A stretch of DNA of 64,000 bases from Heliomicrobium undosum (GTDB lineage: Bacteria > Bacillota > Desulfitobacteriia > Heliobacteriales > Heliobacteriaceae): positions 124,001-188,000 of the forward strand of contig NZ_WXEY01000001.1 of assembly GCF_009877425.1 (NCBI RefSeq), read 5' to 3'. Shown here piece by piece: positions 1 to 8,797 of this stretch. Under the pieces are notes generated by a model that did no database searches, was not told where the DNA came from, and saw only the letters and a program-made list of their open reading frames with translations. The number at the start of each line of letters is the position of its first letter. Within the stretch, counting starts at the first letter, position 1. The position numbers and the translations under genes were made by a program.

Positions 1-1757
1 ATGGGCAGTTCCACGTTCACCGTGACGTCGCCCTGGTCGGTCCGCGGCGCAAATTCAAAGCCGATCAATTTGAGGGGGATGAGCGCCGCCGAGGCGAAGA
101 AAAAGAGGACGCCAACGGCGATGACTTTTTTGCGGTGGCCGAAGGACCATTCGAGGATGCGCAAGTAGCGGTCGCGGAAGCGGGCCGCGTAACGGTCCAC
201 CGGTGTGAAGAAGCGGGCCGACAACCTGCGCATCCCTTGGTACCAGGAGACGCCGGCCAGCGGATGGAGCCTTTCCCCGCCGCCATGGGGCTTCATTAGA
301 CGCGATGCCAGCAGCGGCGTCAAAGTGAAGGAGACGAAGAGGGACATCAATGTGGCGAAGACGACCGTCAGGCCGAACTGGCGGAAGAACTGGCCGACCA
401 TGCCGCTCATGAAGGCGATGGGCGCAAAGACGACCACGTCGGAGAGGGTGATGGCGATAGCCGCCATGCCGATCTCGGAACGGCCGTCGAGGGCCGCCTG
501 CCTCGGGCTTTTGCCCATGGCCAGGTGGCGGTGGATGTTTTCCAAGACGACGATGGAGTCGTCGACGAGGATGCCGATGCACATGGCCATCCCCATGAGG
601 GACATGACGTTAAAGGTGAAGCCGGCGAAGTACATCCCCGCCAGCGTCGAGATGAGCGACACGGGGATGGCGATGAGGACGGAGACCATGGAACGCCAGT
701 CACGCAAGAAGAAGAGCAATGCCACGCTGGTCGTCAGAATGCCTTCCAGGATGTTGGAACGGGTGCCGTTGACGGAGAGCCGTATGTACTGGGAAAAATC
801 GCGGGCGATAATCAACTGGGTGTCGCCGGGAAGCTCTGTTTTCAGGGTTTCGATCTCTTTTTTGACGCGGTCGCCCACATCGACGAGGCTGGCGTCAGAC
901 TGTTTGAAGACCATCAGGGCAAGAGCCGGCTGGCCGTTTAGGCGAGTGTACTCGCGAATCTCCTTGTAGGTGTCGGATACTTCGGCGATCTGCCGCAGGG
1001 CGATGGTCTTGCCGTTCGCCATGGGAATCTCCAGGTTGCGGATCTCCTCGGCGGAGTGAAACTGGCCGAGCACGCGGACCATGTACTCCGCTTCCGGGCG
1101 GTCCAATCGGCCGGACGGTTCGTTCAGGTTTTCCGAATCGAGGCGGCGGGTGACCTGATTGATGGAGAGCCCGTACCGCTCCAACTTGGTCCGGTCGATG
1201 TTGATCTGGATCTCCCGTTCCTGGCCGCCGGAGATGGTCACCTCGGCCACGCCGGGGATCTTCTGCAAGCGCTCCTTGATCAGGTCCTTGGCCATCTCGT
1301 TGGCCTCATAGAGGGGTCTTGATGAACTGAAGGCGACGGCGGCCACCGGCAGGGCGTTCATGTCCCGTTTGATGACGACCGGGTCTTTTACATCCTCAGG
1401 GAGGCGTCCCTTGATCGAGTCCACTTTTTTCTGCACGTCGATGGCGGCTTGGTTGGCGTCAGCGGTCAGTTCAAACTCGATAAGGATGGTGGCCCGCCCT
1501 TCGACAGAGACAGAGGTGAGTTTCTTCAAACCAGCCAGGGACGAAAGCCCTTCTTCCATAGGCTTGACCACCTGGGTCTCGATCTCCTCGGCGCCGGCGC
1601 CGGGATAGGCCGCCGATACGGTGACAAAAGGCGTATTCAGGGCGGGGTACAACTCGACCCCAATGCTCCGGTAACTGTAGAGGCCGATGACAACAAAAAA
1701 GAGAACGACCATCGTCATCATGGCCGGTCGTTTGAGGGCCAGTTCCGTGATACGCAC
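1..1757 (-). CDS. RND efflux transporter, HAE1/AcrB family (C-terminus cut by window edge)
   Basis: Proton-driven inner-membrane pump of the resistance-nodulation-division superfamily. About 585 of the usual 1000-1050 residues are present and the frame is open to the left edge. Translation from the GTG at 1757 gives a first membrane segment, MVVLFFVVIGLY, then the porter domain. The fourth membrane helix carries GILVDDSIVVLENI, matching the paired aspartates (Asp407/408 of AcrB) of the proton relay. AGGAGG at 1767-1772 lies nine bases before the GTG and fixes the start. No adaptor or outer-membrane partner is visible here. It diverges from iorA, and a TetR-like palindrome sits in the shared upstream region. 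The exported substrate cannot be told from sequence. Confidence 0.93.
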   Translation of the reverse strand, partial: MRITELALKRPAMMTMVVLFFVVIGLYSYRSIGVELYPALNTPFVTVSAAYPGAGAEEIETQVVKPMEEGLSSLAGLKKLTSVSVEGRATILIEFELTADANQAAIDVQKKVDSIKGRLPEDVKDPVVIKRDMNALPVAAVAFSSSRPLYEANEMAKDLIKERLQKIPGVAEVTISGGQEREIQINIDRTKLERYGLSINQVTRRLDSENLNEPSGRLDRPEAEYMVRVLGQFHSAEEIRNLEIPMANGKTIALRQIAEVSDTYKEIREYTRLNGQPALALMVFKQSDASLVDVGDRVKKEIETLKTELPGDTQLIIARDFSQYIRLSVNGTRSNILEGILTTSVALLFFLRDWRSMVSVLIAIPVSLISTLAGMYFAGFTFNVMSLMGMAMCIGILVDDSIVVLENIHRHLAMGKSPRQAALDGRSEIGMAAIAITLSDVVVFAPIAFMSGMVGQFFRQFGLTVVFATLMSLFVSFTLTPLLASRLMKPHGGGERLHPLAGVSWYQGMRRLSARFFTPVDRYAARFRDRYLRILEWSFGHRKKVIAVGVLFFFASAALIPLKLIGFEFAPRTDQGDVTVNVELP

Positions 1758-1790
1758 CGGGTAAAACCTCCTGCGAAATGCCGAATAGGG

Positions 1791-1808
1791 CCGACCGGTC
1801 GGTCGGTC
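1791..1808. promoter_or_regulatory. TetR-type operator candidate between the RND gene and iorA
   Basis: CCGACCGGTCGG (1791-1802) is a perfect 12-base palindrome, and the GGTC unit is repeated three times in 1797-1808. Palindromes built from GACCGGTC-like units are common TetR/AcrR-family operators near RND pumps. It lies about 35 bases upstream of the RND GTG start. No tetR gene is inside the window, so the regulator is inferred. Confidence 0.4.
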
Positions 1809-1967
1809 GCGATGGTTTTATTGTATCACAGGGATTCGCCTCGATCACCGAAAAAGGGCGAAAAGATCGCCAAAGATCAAAGGTTTTTCCATCCCTGACG
1901 GTAAACAAGGGTTTTGACGCGGCAGGTCGAATAAAAAACGAAACGCAGAAAAGAAAGGAACAGGCCG

Positions 1968-4043
1968 ATGAACAGACTTGCCGAACCGCCGCGCCGGTTG
2001 TTGATGGGAAACGAAGCCATCGCCTGGGGCGCCATCGAGGCCGGCGTCCGAGTGGTGGCCGCTTATCCCGGCACGCCGTCGACGGAAGTAACAGAAAACA
2101 TCCTGCAGCATGCTGCTGATTATGGCATTTACGCCGAGTGGTCCGTCAATGAAAAGGTGGCCCTTGAGACGGCCATCGCCGCTTCCTGGACGGGCGACCG
2201 GGCCATGGCCTGCATGAAACAGGTCGGCCTCAACGTTGCCTCCGATCCCCTGATGACCCTGACCTATCTGGGCGTGAAAGGCGGCCTCGTCCTGATCGTC
2301 GCTGACGACCCGGGACCGCACAGTTCCCAGACGGAGCAGGATACGCGCCTTTTCGCCCGCTTCGCCAAGCTCCCTGTCCTCGACCCGGCCACGCCGGCAG
2401 AAGCCCGGGAGATGGTGAAAGCGGCCTTTCAATTGTCCGAGGACCTACAGGTCCCGGTCATCGTCCGACCCACCACCCGGACAGCCCATGTCTGCCAGGA
2501 TATGCCCTTTTCCCCGCCGCCCAAGCCGGCTCTCCCTCTCCCCCCGGTCCGCTTTGAGCGCGACCCCGGCTGGGTGATCCTCCCGGCCCTGTCGGCCAAG
2601 CGCCACCGCCGGCTGAACGCGATCCAGGATGAGGTGCGCCGCTGGTTTTTGCAGAGACGCTTGAACGGGATAACGCCCACCTGGGACGAAGGTGAATCGG
2701 TTTCCCCTACCGCCTTGGCTGGTTGCGCCAACAAGGCCAAAGACCTCGCCATCGTCGCCGGCGGTGTGGCCTATAACTACGTGCAAGAAGGGCTCGACAC
2801 CCTTGGCGTCTCCATCCCCGTCTATAAGGTCGGCGCCCCTGTTCCCCTGCCCGCCGCGCCCATCCTCGATTTCCTGCGCGGCAAAACATCGGTGCTGATC
2901 GTCGAGGAACAGGAGCCGGTAATCGAGGAGCAGTTGACCGTAGAGGCCTACCGGACCGGCTTTGCCCTGTCGATCATCGGCAAACACTCGGGTCACCTCC
3001 CCCGGGAGGGGGAATTCAGCACCGATCTGCTGTTGCCCCTGCTAAGACGCTTTGTCACCGATTCGATCCATTGCAACCGATCGCCTGCGCACTCTGCCTC
3101 GGCTGCTTCGATTGCCCAGGCGGCTCAGGGGAGGTCTGCCGATGCGGCAGCTTCGACTGAACCAGCGATTACGACGATACCGGCAGCTTCGAACAAATCG
3201 GCGGCTACGTCGGAGACAGCCAACTCGGCGGTTACACCGGCCCTCCCGTCTCCGCCGCTGCGCACCCCCATCCTCTGCGCGGGCTGCCCCCACCGCAACA
3301 GCTTTTACGCCTTCATCCAGGCAGCCCGGAGCCGTGACGCCCTCTTCACCGGCGACATCGGCTGCTACACCTTGGGCGCTATGCCGCCCCTGGGGGCCGC
3401 CGACACCATCGTCTGCATGGGCGCTTCAGTGGCCATGGCAGCCGGCTTTTCCCACATCGAGCCGGATCGTCCCCACATCGCCTTTTTGGGCGATTCGACC
3501 TTCTTTCACTCGGGCATCCCGCCGTTGATCAACGCCGTCTACCAGCAGGCCCGGATGACCCTCGTCGTGCTGGACAACCGGACGACCGCCATGACCGGCC
3601 ACCAGCCTCACCCCGGCCTGGGCCGCAAGGGAACGGGCGAGACAGCGCCGACCATCGACATCGCCGCTGTCGCTCGCGGCTGCGGCGTCGAATGGGTGAG
3701 AACCGTTGACCCCTATGACATCCCGGCCACCATCGCCGCCGCCCGGGAGGCTCTGGACTATCCCGGCGTTTCTGTCATCATCGCCCGGCGCGACTGCGTC
3801 AACCTCGTGCGCCGTTCCACCCCCTATCGGATCGACGCAGAGGCCTGCCGACGCTGCGGCCTCTGCCTGCGCAAGTTCGGCTGCCCCGCCCTTTATGAGG
3901 TGAAAGATACGGGCGGAGAAGCTGGCGACAAGGGACAAATGGGCAAACCGGCTGTCGCTATCGCCCGGGAAAAGTGTTTCGGCTGCGGCGCTTGCGCCCA
4001 GGTCTGTCCCTGGAAGGCCATTTCGCCGGAGGTGGAGTCATGA
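1968..4043 (+). CDS. iorA: Indolepyruvate:ferredoxin oxidoreductase, alpha subunit
   Basis: Catalytic subunit of the TPP- and Fe-S-dependent enzyme that oxidatively decarboxylates aryl pyruvates from Trp, Phe and Tyr to aryl-acetyl-CoA and reduces ferredoxin. The N-terminal pyrimidine-binding domain is followed by the TPP-binding half, with GDIGCYTLGAMPP near residue 462 and GDSTFFHSG near 508. Two C-terminal 4Fe-4S sites follow: CRRCGLCLRKFGC near 627 and CFGCGACAQVCP near 670. At 691 residues it is longer than the usual 590-620, because an Ala/Ser/Thr-rich linker of about 60 residues (roughly 365-428) joins the two halves. It overlaps iorB by four bases (ATGA), so the subunits are probably translationally coupled. 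Cytoplasmic. Confidence 0.96.
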   Translation: MNRLAEPPRRLLMGNEAIAWGAIEAGVRVVAAYPGTPSTEVTENILQHAADYGIYAEWSVNEKVALETAIAASWTGDRAMACMKQVGLNVASDPLMTLTYLGVKGGLVLIVADDPGPHSSQTEQDTRLFARFAKLPVLDPATPAEAREMVKAAFQLSEDLQVPVIVRPTTRTAHVCQDMPFSPPPKPALPLPPVRFERDPGWVILPALSAKRHRRLNAIQDEVRRWFLQRRLNGITPTWDEGESVSPTALAGCANKAKDLAIVAGGVAYNYVQEGLDTLGVSIPVYKVGAPVPLPAAPILDFLRGKTSVLIVEEQEPVIEEQLTVEAYRTGFALSIIGKHSGHLPREGEFSTDLLLPLLRRFVTDSIHCNRSPAHSASAASIAQAAQGRSADAAASTEPAITTIPAASNKSAATSETANSAVTPALPSPPLRTPILCAGCPHRNSFYAFIQAARSRDALFTGDIGCYTLGAMPPLGAADTIVCMGASVAMAAGFSHIEPDRPHIAFLGDSTFFHSGIPPLINAVYQQARMTLVVLDNRTTAMTGHQPHPGLGRKGTGETAPTIDIAAVARGCGVEWVRTVDPYDIPATIAAAREALDYPGVSVIIARRDCVNLVRRSTPYRIDAEACRRCGLCLRKFGCPALYEVKDTGGEAGDKGQMGKPAVAIAREKCFGCGACAQVCPWKAISPEVES

Positions 4044-4654
4044 AAACCTTTAACCTGATCATCGCCGGTGTCGGCGGCCAGGGCGGCGTCCTGGCCTCGC
4101 GCGTCTTTGCCGAAGCGGCGCTGGCCGCCGGATACAAGGTCCGCACATCGGAAACGATCGGCATGGCCCAGCGGGAAGGCTCTGTCATCAGCCATGTCCG
4201 TGTCGGAGAGCGCCTCTGGGGCGCCCTGATCCCTGACGGCGCCGCCGATGTCCTCCTTAGCCTGGAACTGGCCGAGAGCCTCAAGGGTTGGCCGAAGCTC
4301 GCGCCAAAGGGTCAGGCTGTCATCAACCGCCGCCCGATCATCCCGCCGGCGGCCTCTCTGGGTTTGACCCGCTACGACGAAGGGGCCATTATCGAGTTTT
4401 TACAACAACAGGGACAGCGCGTCCACTTGATAGACGCCACCGCCGCCGCTTTGGAGACAGGCAACGCCAAGACGACCAACATGGTCATGCTCGGCGCCCT
4501 GTCGACACTGCCCGGCCTTCCCGTCACCGCCGAACTGCTCTGGCAGGCGGCAGAAGATATCCTGCCGGCCCGTTTGCGCGAGATCAACCGCCGGGCCTTC
4601 CTGGCCGGTCGCAGCCTGGGGTCTTGTGCCGGAACAGCGCCTTTGGTATCCTAA
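4040..4654 (+). CDS. iorB: Indolepyruvate:ferredoxin oxidoreductase, beta subunit
   Basis: Gamma-domain partner of IorA, needed for 2-oxoacid oxidation to acyl-CoA. The protein starts MKTFNLIIAGVGGQGG, the glycine-rich opening typical of the 2-oxoacid oxidoreductase gamma domain, and is 204 residues, normal for the family. The ATG at 4040 overlaps the iorA stop as ATGA and has GGAGG at 4028-4032. An in-frame start further upstream (3974) would sit inside the iorA Fe-S region and is not used. It is followed after about 200 bases by paaK, which acts on the same aryl-acetyl-CoA or aryl-acetate pool. Confidence 0.95.
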   Translation: MKTFNLIIAGVGGQGGVLASRVFAEAALAAGYKVRTSETIGMAQREGSVISHVRVGERLWGALIPDGAADVLLSLELAESLKGWPKLAPKGQAVINRRPIIPPAASLGLTRYDEGAIIEFLQQQGQRVHLIDATAAALETGNAKTTNMVMLGALSTLPGLPVTAELLWQAAEDILPARLREINRRAFLAGRSLGSCAGTAPLVS

Positions 4655-4759
4655 AAAATAAGGTGTTAGGTTCATTTCTGACGCACGGGATCATTGAACC
4701 GCATGAACACATGAACATTCATGGAAAGGTCATGGAGCCGAGCCGAGATGCCTGAGAGG

Positions 4760-4829
4760 CACCTGAGCGTAATTGGGCAATTGAACAATTACGCAACCGA
4801 GCACCTGAGCAATGGAGACCCACCTGAGC
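4760..4829 (+). repeat. Three CACCTGAGC repeats around a stem-loop in the iorB-paaK gap
   Basis: CACCTGAGC occurs at 4760-4768, 4802-4810 and 4821-4829. Between the first two lies a perfect 9-base inverted repeat, GCGTAATTG (4767-4775) and CAATTACGC (4786-4794), with a 10-base loop. There is no T-run, so it is not a simple terminator. It may be a processing or regulatory element in the message leading into paaK. Confidence 0.5.
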
Positions 4830-4861
4830 CAATCAGTAGAGCTTGAGAGGAGAAGAGAAAC

Positions 4862-6184
4862 ATGACCCCATCTGCCGTCGCCTGTGAACAGGCGGATATG
4901 CGCCGTCCCATCGATTTTGAAGCTATCGCGCAAAGCCAGTTTCCCCAACTGGTGCAAACAGTTCGTCGCGCTTATCAGGGGAGTTCCTTTTACCGGGAGC
5001 GTTTTCAAGCGGCCGGGATCGTCCCCGAGGATATCCGCTCCATGGACGACCTCGCCCGTCTGCCCTTTACCACCAAGCAAGACCTGCGGCAAGCCTACCC
5101 GCTGGGCCTGATGGCCGTCGATGAGGAAGAGGTTGTCCGCATCCACTCTTCCTCCGGCACGACAGGCAAACCAGTCATCGTGCCCTACACCCGAAAGGAT
5201 GTGGACGACTGGGCCGTCATGATGGCTCGCTGCTTGGAAACGGTCGGCGTTGGCCTCCGCGACCGTGTGCAAGTGACGCCAGGCTACGGCTTATGGACGG
5301 CCGGCATCGGCTTTCAAGCCGGCGTGGAAAAGCTGGGGGCCATGACAATTCCGACCGGCCCTGGCAACACGGACAAGCAGTTGGAGATGATGACCGACCT
5401 GAAGACATCGGTGCTCATCGGCACCTCCTCCTACGGTTTGCTGTTGGCGGAAGAAGCGGAACGCCGGGGGATCCTGGAACAGATCCAACTGCGTCTCGGC
5501 GTCTTCGGCTCCGAACGGTGGGGCGACAAGATGCGCCGGCGCATCGAGGAGATTTTCGGGATCGAGACCTTTGACATCTACGGCCTGACGGAGATCTATG
5601 GACCGGGCATCGCCATCGACTGCGCTTGCCACGAGGGCCTTCACTTCTGGTCTGACTACCTCATCTTCGAGGTGATCGACCCGGAGACAGGCCATGTCCT
5701 CCCGCCGGGCCAGGAAGGCGAACTAGTGATCACCACCATCGCCAAGGAAGGCATGCCCCTGATCCGCTACCGCACCCGGGACATCACCACCATCGAGACC
5801 CACGCCTGTTCCTGCGGCAGCCCTTTCCCGATGATCCGGCGCGTGCTGGGACGGACCGACGACATGATCAAGATCAAAGGGGTCAACATCTACCCCGGCC
5901 AGATCGACCATGTCCTCAAGCACACCCCCGGCGTATCCAGCGAATACCAGATCGTCCTGGAGCGGGTGGACAACAAGGACCATATCCGCATCCGCGTCGA
6001 GTTGTCCAACGGGCACCAGCCGGAAGAGGTGGCCCGCGCCTGCCGCAAAAACATCAAGTCGGTCATCGGCATCGTCGCTGATGTGGAAGTCCTCCCCCAT
6101 GGGGGGCTGCCGCGCAGCGAAAAGAAGACGAAGCGGGTCTTCGATCACCGCTACGATTATCTGGAAAATCCGTCCAAAACATAA
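4862..6184 (+). CDS. paaK: Phenylacetate-CoA ligase (AMP-forming)
   Basis: Adenylate-forming enzyme that converts phenylacetate (or indoleacetate), ATP and CoA to aryl-acetyl-CoA. The 440-residue length is typical. The phosphate-binding loop SSSGTTGKPV lies near residues 97-106, YGLTEIYGPG near 240, and the C-terminal hinge and lysine region includes GRTDDMIKIKGVNIYP. The start has AGGAG ten or so bases upstream. Behind iorAB it fits the archaeal/clostridial aryl-pyruvate pathway, where reversal of a related ligase can make ATP from aryl-acetyl-CoA. The direction in this organism is not evident from sequence. A strong terminator follows immediately. Confidence 0.95.
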   Translation: MTPSAVACEQADMRRPIDFEAIAQSQFPQLVQTVRRAYQGSSFYRERFQAAGIVPEDIRSMDDLARLPFTTKQDLRQAYPLGLMAVDEEEVVRIHSSSGTTGKPVIVPYTRKDVDDWAVMMARCLETVGVGLRDRVQVTPGYGLWTAGIGFQAGVEKLGAMTIPTGPGNTDKQLEMMTDLKTSVLIGTSSYGLLLAEEAERRGILEQIQLRLGVFGSERWGDKMRRRIEEIFGIETFDIYGLTEIYGPGIAIDCACHEGLHFWSDYLIFEVIDPETGHVLPPGQEGELVITTIAKEGMPLIRYRTRDITTIETHACSCGSPFPMIRRVLGRTDDMIKIKGVNIYPGQIDHVLKHTPGVSSEYQIVLERVDNKDHIRIRVELSNGHQPEEVARACRKNIKSVIGIVADVEVLPHGGLPRSEKKTKRVFDHRYDYLENPSKT

Positions 6185-6196
6185 GAACCTTTTTCC

Positions 6197-6233
6197 AAAG
6201 GCCTCCACGTCTGACTGGAGGCCTTTTTCTTTT
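6197..6233 (+). terminator. Rho-independent terminator after paaK
   Basis: AAAGGCCTCCA (6197-6207) pairs perfectly with TGGAGGCCTTT (6216-6226) around an 8-base loop, followed by a T-rich tail. It closes the iorAB-paaK unit. Confidence 0.93.
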
Positions 6234-6252
6234 CGCGGTGCATACTAGAAGT

Positions 6253-7344
6253 ATGCGAAAAGAATTGATTTCTTCCACACAGGTTTTTGCGCTCGCCACC
6301 ATCTTTTTGCTGGGATCGTGGATCATTTTGACGCCCTCGTCACGCATCACCAAGCAAGACGCCTGGGTCGGCTCGCTGCTGATCGGACTCCCTGCCTGCG
6401 GCTACGCCCTCTTGCTCTCTGCCGTCAAAGACCTCTATCCCGGTGAAAACCTGATCGGCCTCTCCAGAAAGGCCTTTGGCCGACGAATCGGCTCCATTCT
6501 CGCTGTCTTTTGGCTCTGGTTTCCTTTGCATTTGGCCGCGCTGGTGTTGAACAACCTGACCACCCTTCTCATGTACCAGATTTACCCTACTGCTACAACC
6601 ATCTCTCTCTCCTTGCCGCTGACTATCGTTGTCGCCTATGGCGCTGCCTTAGGTCCGGAGGTCATCGCTCGCTTTGCCCTGCTCCTCTTGCCGCTGATCA
6701 TCGCCGGCTTGTTGGCCATTTACGGGTTGGCAATCCCCCTCTTCGATGTGCACCGCCTGTTCCCCCTCTTGGAAGCGCCGACAGGGGACTTCCTCCGCCA
6801 GGGATTGGCCGGCTTCTCTTTTCCCTTCGCCGAGATGATCCTCCTCTTCCCTTTTCTCGCCCATGCCCCCAAAAACAGGAGCCTCTTGCGACCGCTCCTC
6901 TACGCTGTTATCCTCTCGACGCTGCTCTTTGCGCTCCGCGACATGATCGTCATCGCCGTCTTTGGGCAAGCAGAAGCCGATACGCTCCTTTTTCCGCTCT
7001 TCAGTGTCGTGCGCCACGAAGAGCTAGGCGTTTTTCTTGATCGCCTGGATGTGGCGTTCATTCCCATCTTTTTTTTCTCATCGCTGATCAAAAGCATGAT
7101 CTGTTTCTATAGTTTTATTGAACATCTGACCGATTGGCTCAGCACAAAGGATCGCTCACTCTTGATCCCACCGGCGGCGCTGTTGACCGTGGGCCTCTCC
7201 TTATTTGTCTATGAACATCTCCTCGACGTTTTTGACTTTGTCAATAAAGCCTACGCCCTTTACCTGCTTCCCTGGGCCGTTGGGTTTCCCCTCGGGGCGC
7301 TTATCCTTGGCTACCGGAAGAAGACGAAGCCAAGCCAATCGTAA
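6253..7344 (+). CDS. Spore germination receptor B subunit (GerAB family permease)
   Basis: Integral membrane protein of the GerAB/GerKB family in the APC superfamily, thought to bind the germinant in the spore inner membrane. About ten hydrophobic segments span the 363 residues, starting with STQVFALATIFLLGSW. The ATG at 6253 is preferred, although the frame also has a GTG at 6238. Neither has a strong ribosome site, so the exact start is uncertain. The gene lies only 20 bases after the paaK terminator and converges on the gerA/gerC-type operon from the other strand, with a 34-base tail-to-tail overlap. That is an unusual split, since the three subunits are normally co-directional. Confidence 0.88.
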   Translation: MRKELISSTQVFALATIFLLGSWIILTPSSRITKQDAWVGSLLIGLPACGYALLLSAVKDLYPGENLIGLSRKAFGRRIGSILAVFWLWFPLHLAALVLNNLTTLLMYQIYPTATTISLSLPLTIVVAYGAALGPEVIARFALLLLPLIIAGLLAIYGLAIPLFDVHRLFPLLEAPTGDFLRQGLAGFSFPFAEMILLFPFLAHAPKNRSLLRPLLYAVILSTLLFALRDMIVIAVFGQAEADTLLFPLFSVVRHEELGVFLDRLDVAFIPIFFFSSLIKSMICFYSFIEHLTDWLSTKDRSLLIPPAALLTVGLSLFVYEHLLDVFDFVNKAYALYLLPWAVGFPLGALILGYRKKTKPSQS

Positions 7345-7553
7345 AGCCTTTCGCCAATGGGCATGTACAATTGACCGATCCAGCGCGTCGGGTGAAGCAG
7401 CGGCTCTCCCATCTGGCTGCCGATCAGGGTGTAGTAGAACCCCGTCACCAGCATGAAAACATAGATCCCTTTCGTCGTCCTAGAGGCCTCTTCGAGGGAC
7501 TTTCCCTGAACAAGAAGCATCAGGCCGGCAATGCCAAGCAGGAGGATGATCAC
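7311..7553 (-). CDS. Small two-helix membrane protein, candidate germination receptor D subunit
   Basis: Eighty residues with two hydrophobic helices (residues 1-17 and roughly 30-47) and an aromatic C-terminus. Its ATG overlaps the gerAC-type stop as ATGA, which argues for real, coupled translation. Small two-helix D subunits are known to accompany some Bacillus and Clostridium Ger receptors and to modulate their response. This protein has the right size, topology and place, but I do not recognise its sequence, so the role is inferred. Its 3' end overlaps the end of the opposing B-subunit gene. Confidence 0.72.
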   Translation of the reverse strand: MIILLLGIAGLMLLVQGKSLEEASRTTKGIYVFMLVTGFYYTLIGSQMGEPLLHPTRWIGQLYMPIGERLYDWLGFVFFR

Positions 7554-8797
7554 CGTTCATCCCCCTGTTTCGCTTTTTGATTCTCCGAGATGACGCCCTT
7601 GTCGATGGTCCCTACGTTGGAAAGACGGACATTCACATTGACGTCCAGCGTGATCTCTCGCAACCGTTGGGACCATTGCTCTTTTTCTTTCCTCCAGATC
7701 TCAGGGTAGAACGCCTTCAACTCTCGGCTAAACCCGAATAGGTCTGTTTCGGACTGTTGCGCTTGGTTCCAGGCCGCGAGCACATAGTGGCGTGCTTTTT
7801 CCGACGTCATCGCCTCCAACTGTTTCACTCTGTCTTTGACCAGCGGCGTTTCGCAATGATACTCCATCAATTTGCCGCTGGCGGTAATCTCGATTCGAAA
7901 AGCAGGGATCCCACCGTTATCGTGCATCTCTATCCTCCGGCGGATCGATGAAAGGACGACGGTGGCCTGTCCAACTGCTTCTTCATCCATGCAATCCAAC
8001 AAAACAGGCGCTACGGCCTTCTCCTTGGCTCGAACCAACAGGTAGCCTCGCGTCTCCTCTTCATTCAACTGACCGCGCATGCGAAAATCACGAACCATGG
8101 CGCCGCCGCTCACGGCTGGGACGGCATAGGACTCCAGCTTTTCTTCCTTTTTTCCTTTCATGGACTCTACAGGGGTGGGCTTGTCCTTGCGCAAGTACGG
8201 AAAAAGAACGCCCGTCTGCGGTTCATAGGAGGCCAGGATCAATTCGCCCATTCGCAAACGCGTCGTTCCACCCCATTCGCGGTAGTTTTCGATCATGCGC
8301 CATGTCTCCTGGGCAATGTTCATCTCAAATTCCGGCGCCAAGACCATGTAATCGCGGGCACTGCCTTCCGCAATCGCCATATTGGCCCCCTTGCGCACTT
8401 CTATATTGCGGACCAAAAAGTCAACGATATCCTTCATGTCTTCTTTGGCCGCCTCCTCACCGATAATATAGGTCCTTGCTTGATGCCAGCTGATCGGACC
8501 GTCCACACGTCGTCGCAGCTTCAGCGAGGCGTCCATCATGCTCTCCCCTTCGACGGTAATGAGCCAGAAAGGATTCATCTTCTCGCTTTCCACACCAATC
8601 CGGGCCGGGGCCTTGAAGAATTGCGCCGTCAACTGGCAACGCCCTTCCTCCACCTTATCAATGCCAACGGCGATGATGAAGGCCACTCGGTCCAATTCCT
8701 GTTTCTCGCCGCAGCCTGCGACTAGGGGCGACAAGAGAACTGCAAGCAGCAAGACATGGAGCATGCCCAGCCCCCTGCGTGGCTTACTGATCCCCAT
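7550..8797 (-). CDS. Spore germination receptor C subunit lipoprotein (GerAC family)
   Basis: Outer-leaflet lipoprotein of the germinant receptor. The N-terminus is a lipoprotein signal, LLLAVLLSPLVAGC, with the lipobox cysteine near residue 29, followed by GEKQELD and VAFIIAVGID, hallmarks of the GerAC N-terminal domain. The length of 415 residues is slightly over the usual 370-400. The ATG at 8797 has GGGGAGG upstream and overlaps the A-subunit stop by 14 bases. The order A-C-small protein, with the B subunit on the opposite strand, is noteworthy. Expression is expected in the forespore, although I did not identify a SigG promoter. Confidence 0.93.
   Translation of the reverse strand: MGISKPRRGLGMLHVLLLAVLLSPLVAGCGEKQELDRVAFIIAVGIDKVEEGRCQLTAQFFKAPARIGVESEKMNPFWLITVEGESMMDASLKLRRRVDGPISWHQARTYIIGEEAAKEDMKDIVDFLVRNIEVRKGANMAIAEGSARDYMVLAPEFEMNIAQETWRMIENYREWGGTTRLRMGELILASYEPQTGVLFPYLRKDKPTPVESMKGKKEEKLESYAVPAVSGGAMVRDFRMRGQLNEEETRGYLLVRAKEKAVAPVLLDCMDEEAVGQATVVLSSIRRRIEMHDNGGIPAFRIEITASGKLMEYHCETPLVKDRVKQLEAMTSEKARHYVLAAWNQAQQSETDLFGFSRELKAFYPEIWRKEKEQWSQRLREITLDVNVNVRLSNVGTIDKGVISENQKAKQGDER

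Noticed and set aside
205-969. Plus-strand frames opposite the RND gene
   Set aside because: Minus-strand translation gives a continuous RND protein with the proton-relay motif, so these are shadows.
4760-4829. CRISPR-like repeats (CACCTGAGC three times)
   Set aside because: The units are only nine bases, spacing is irregular (33 and 10 bases) and no cas gene is present.
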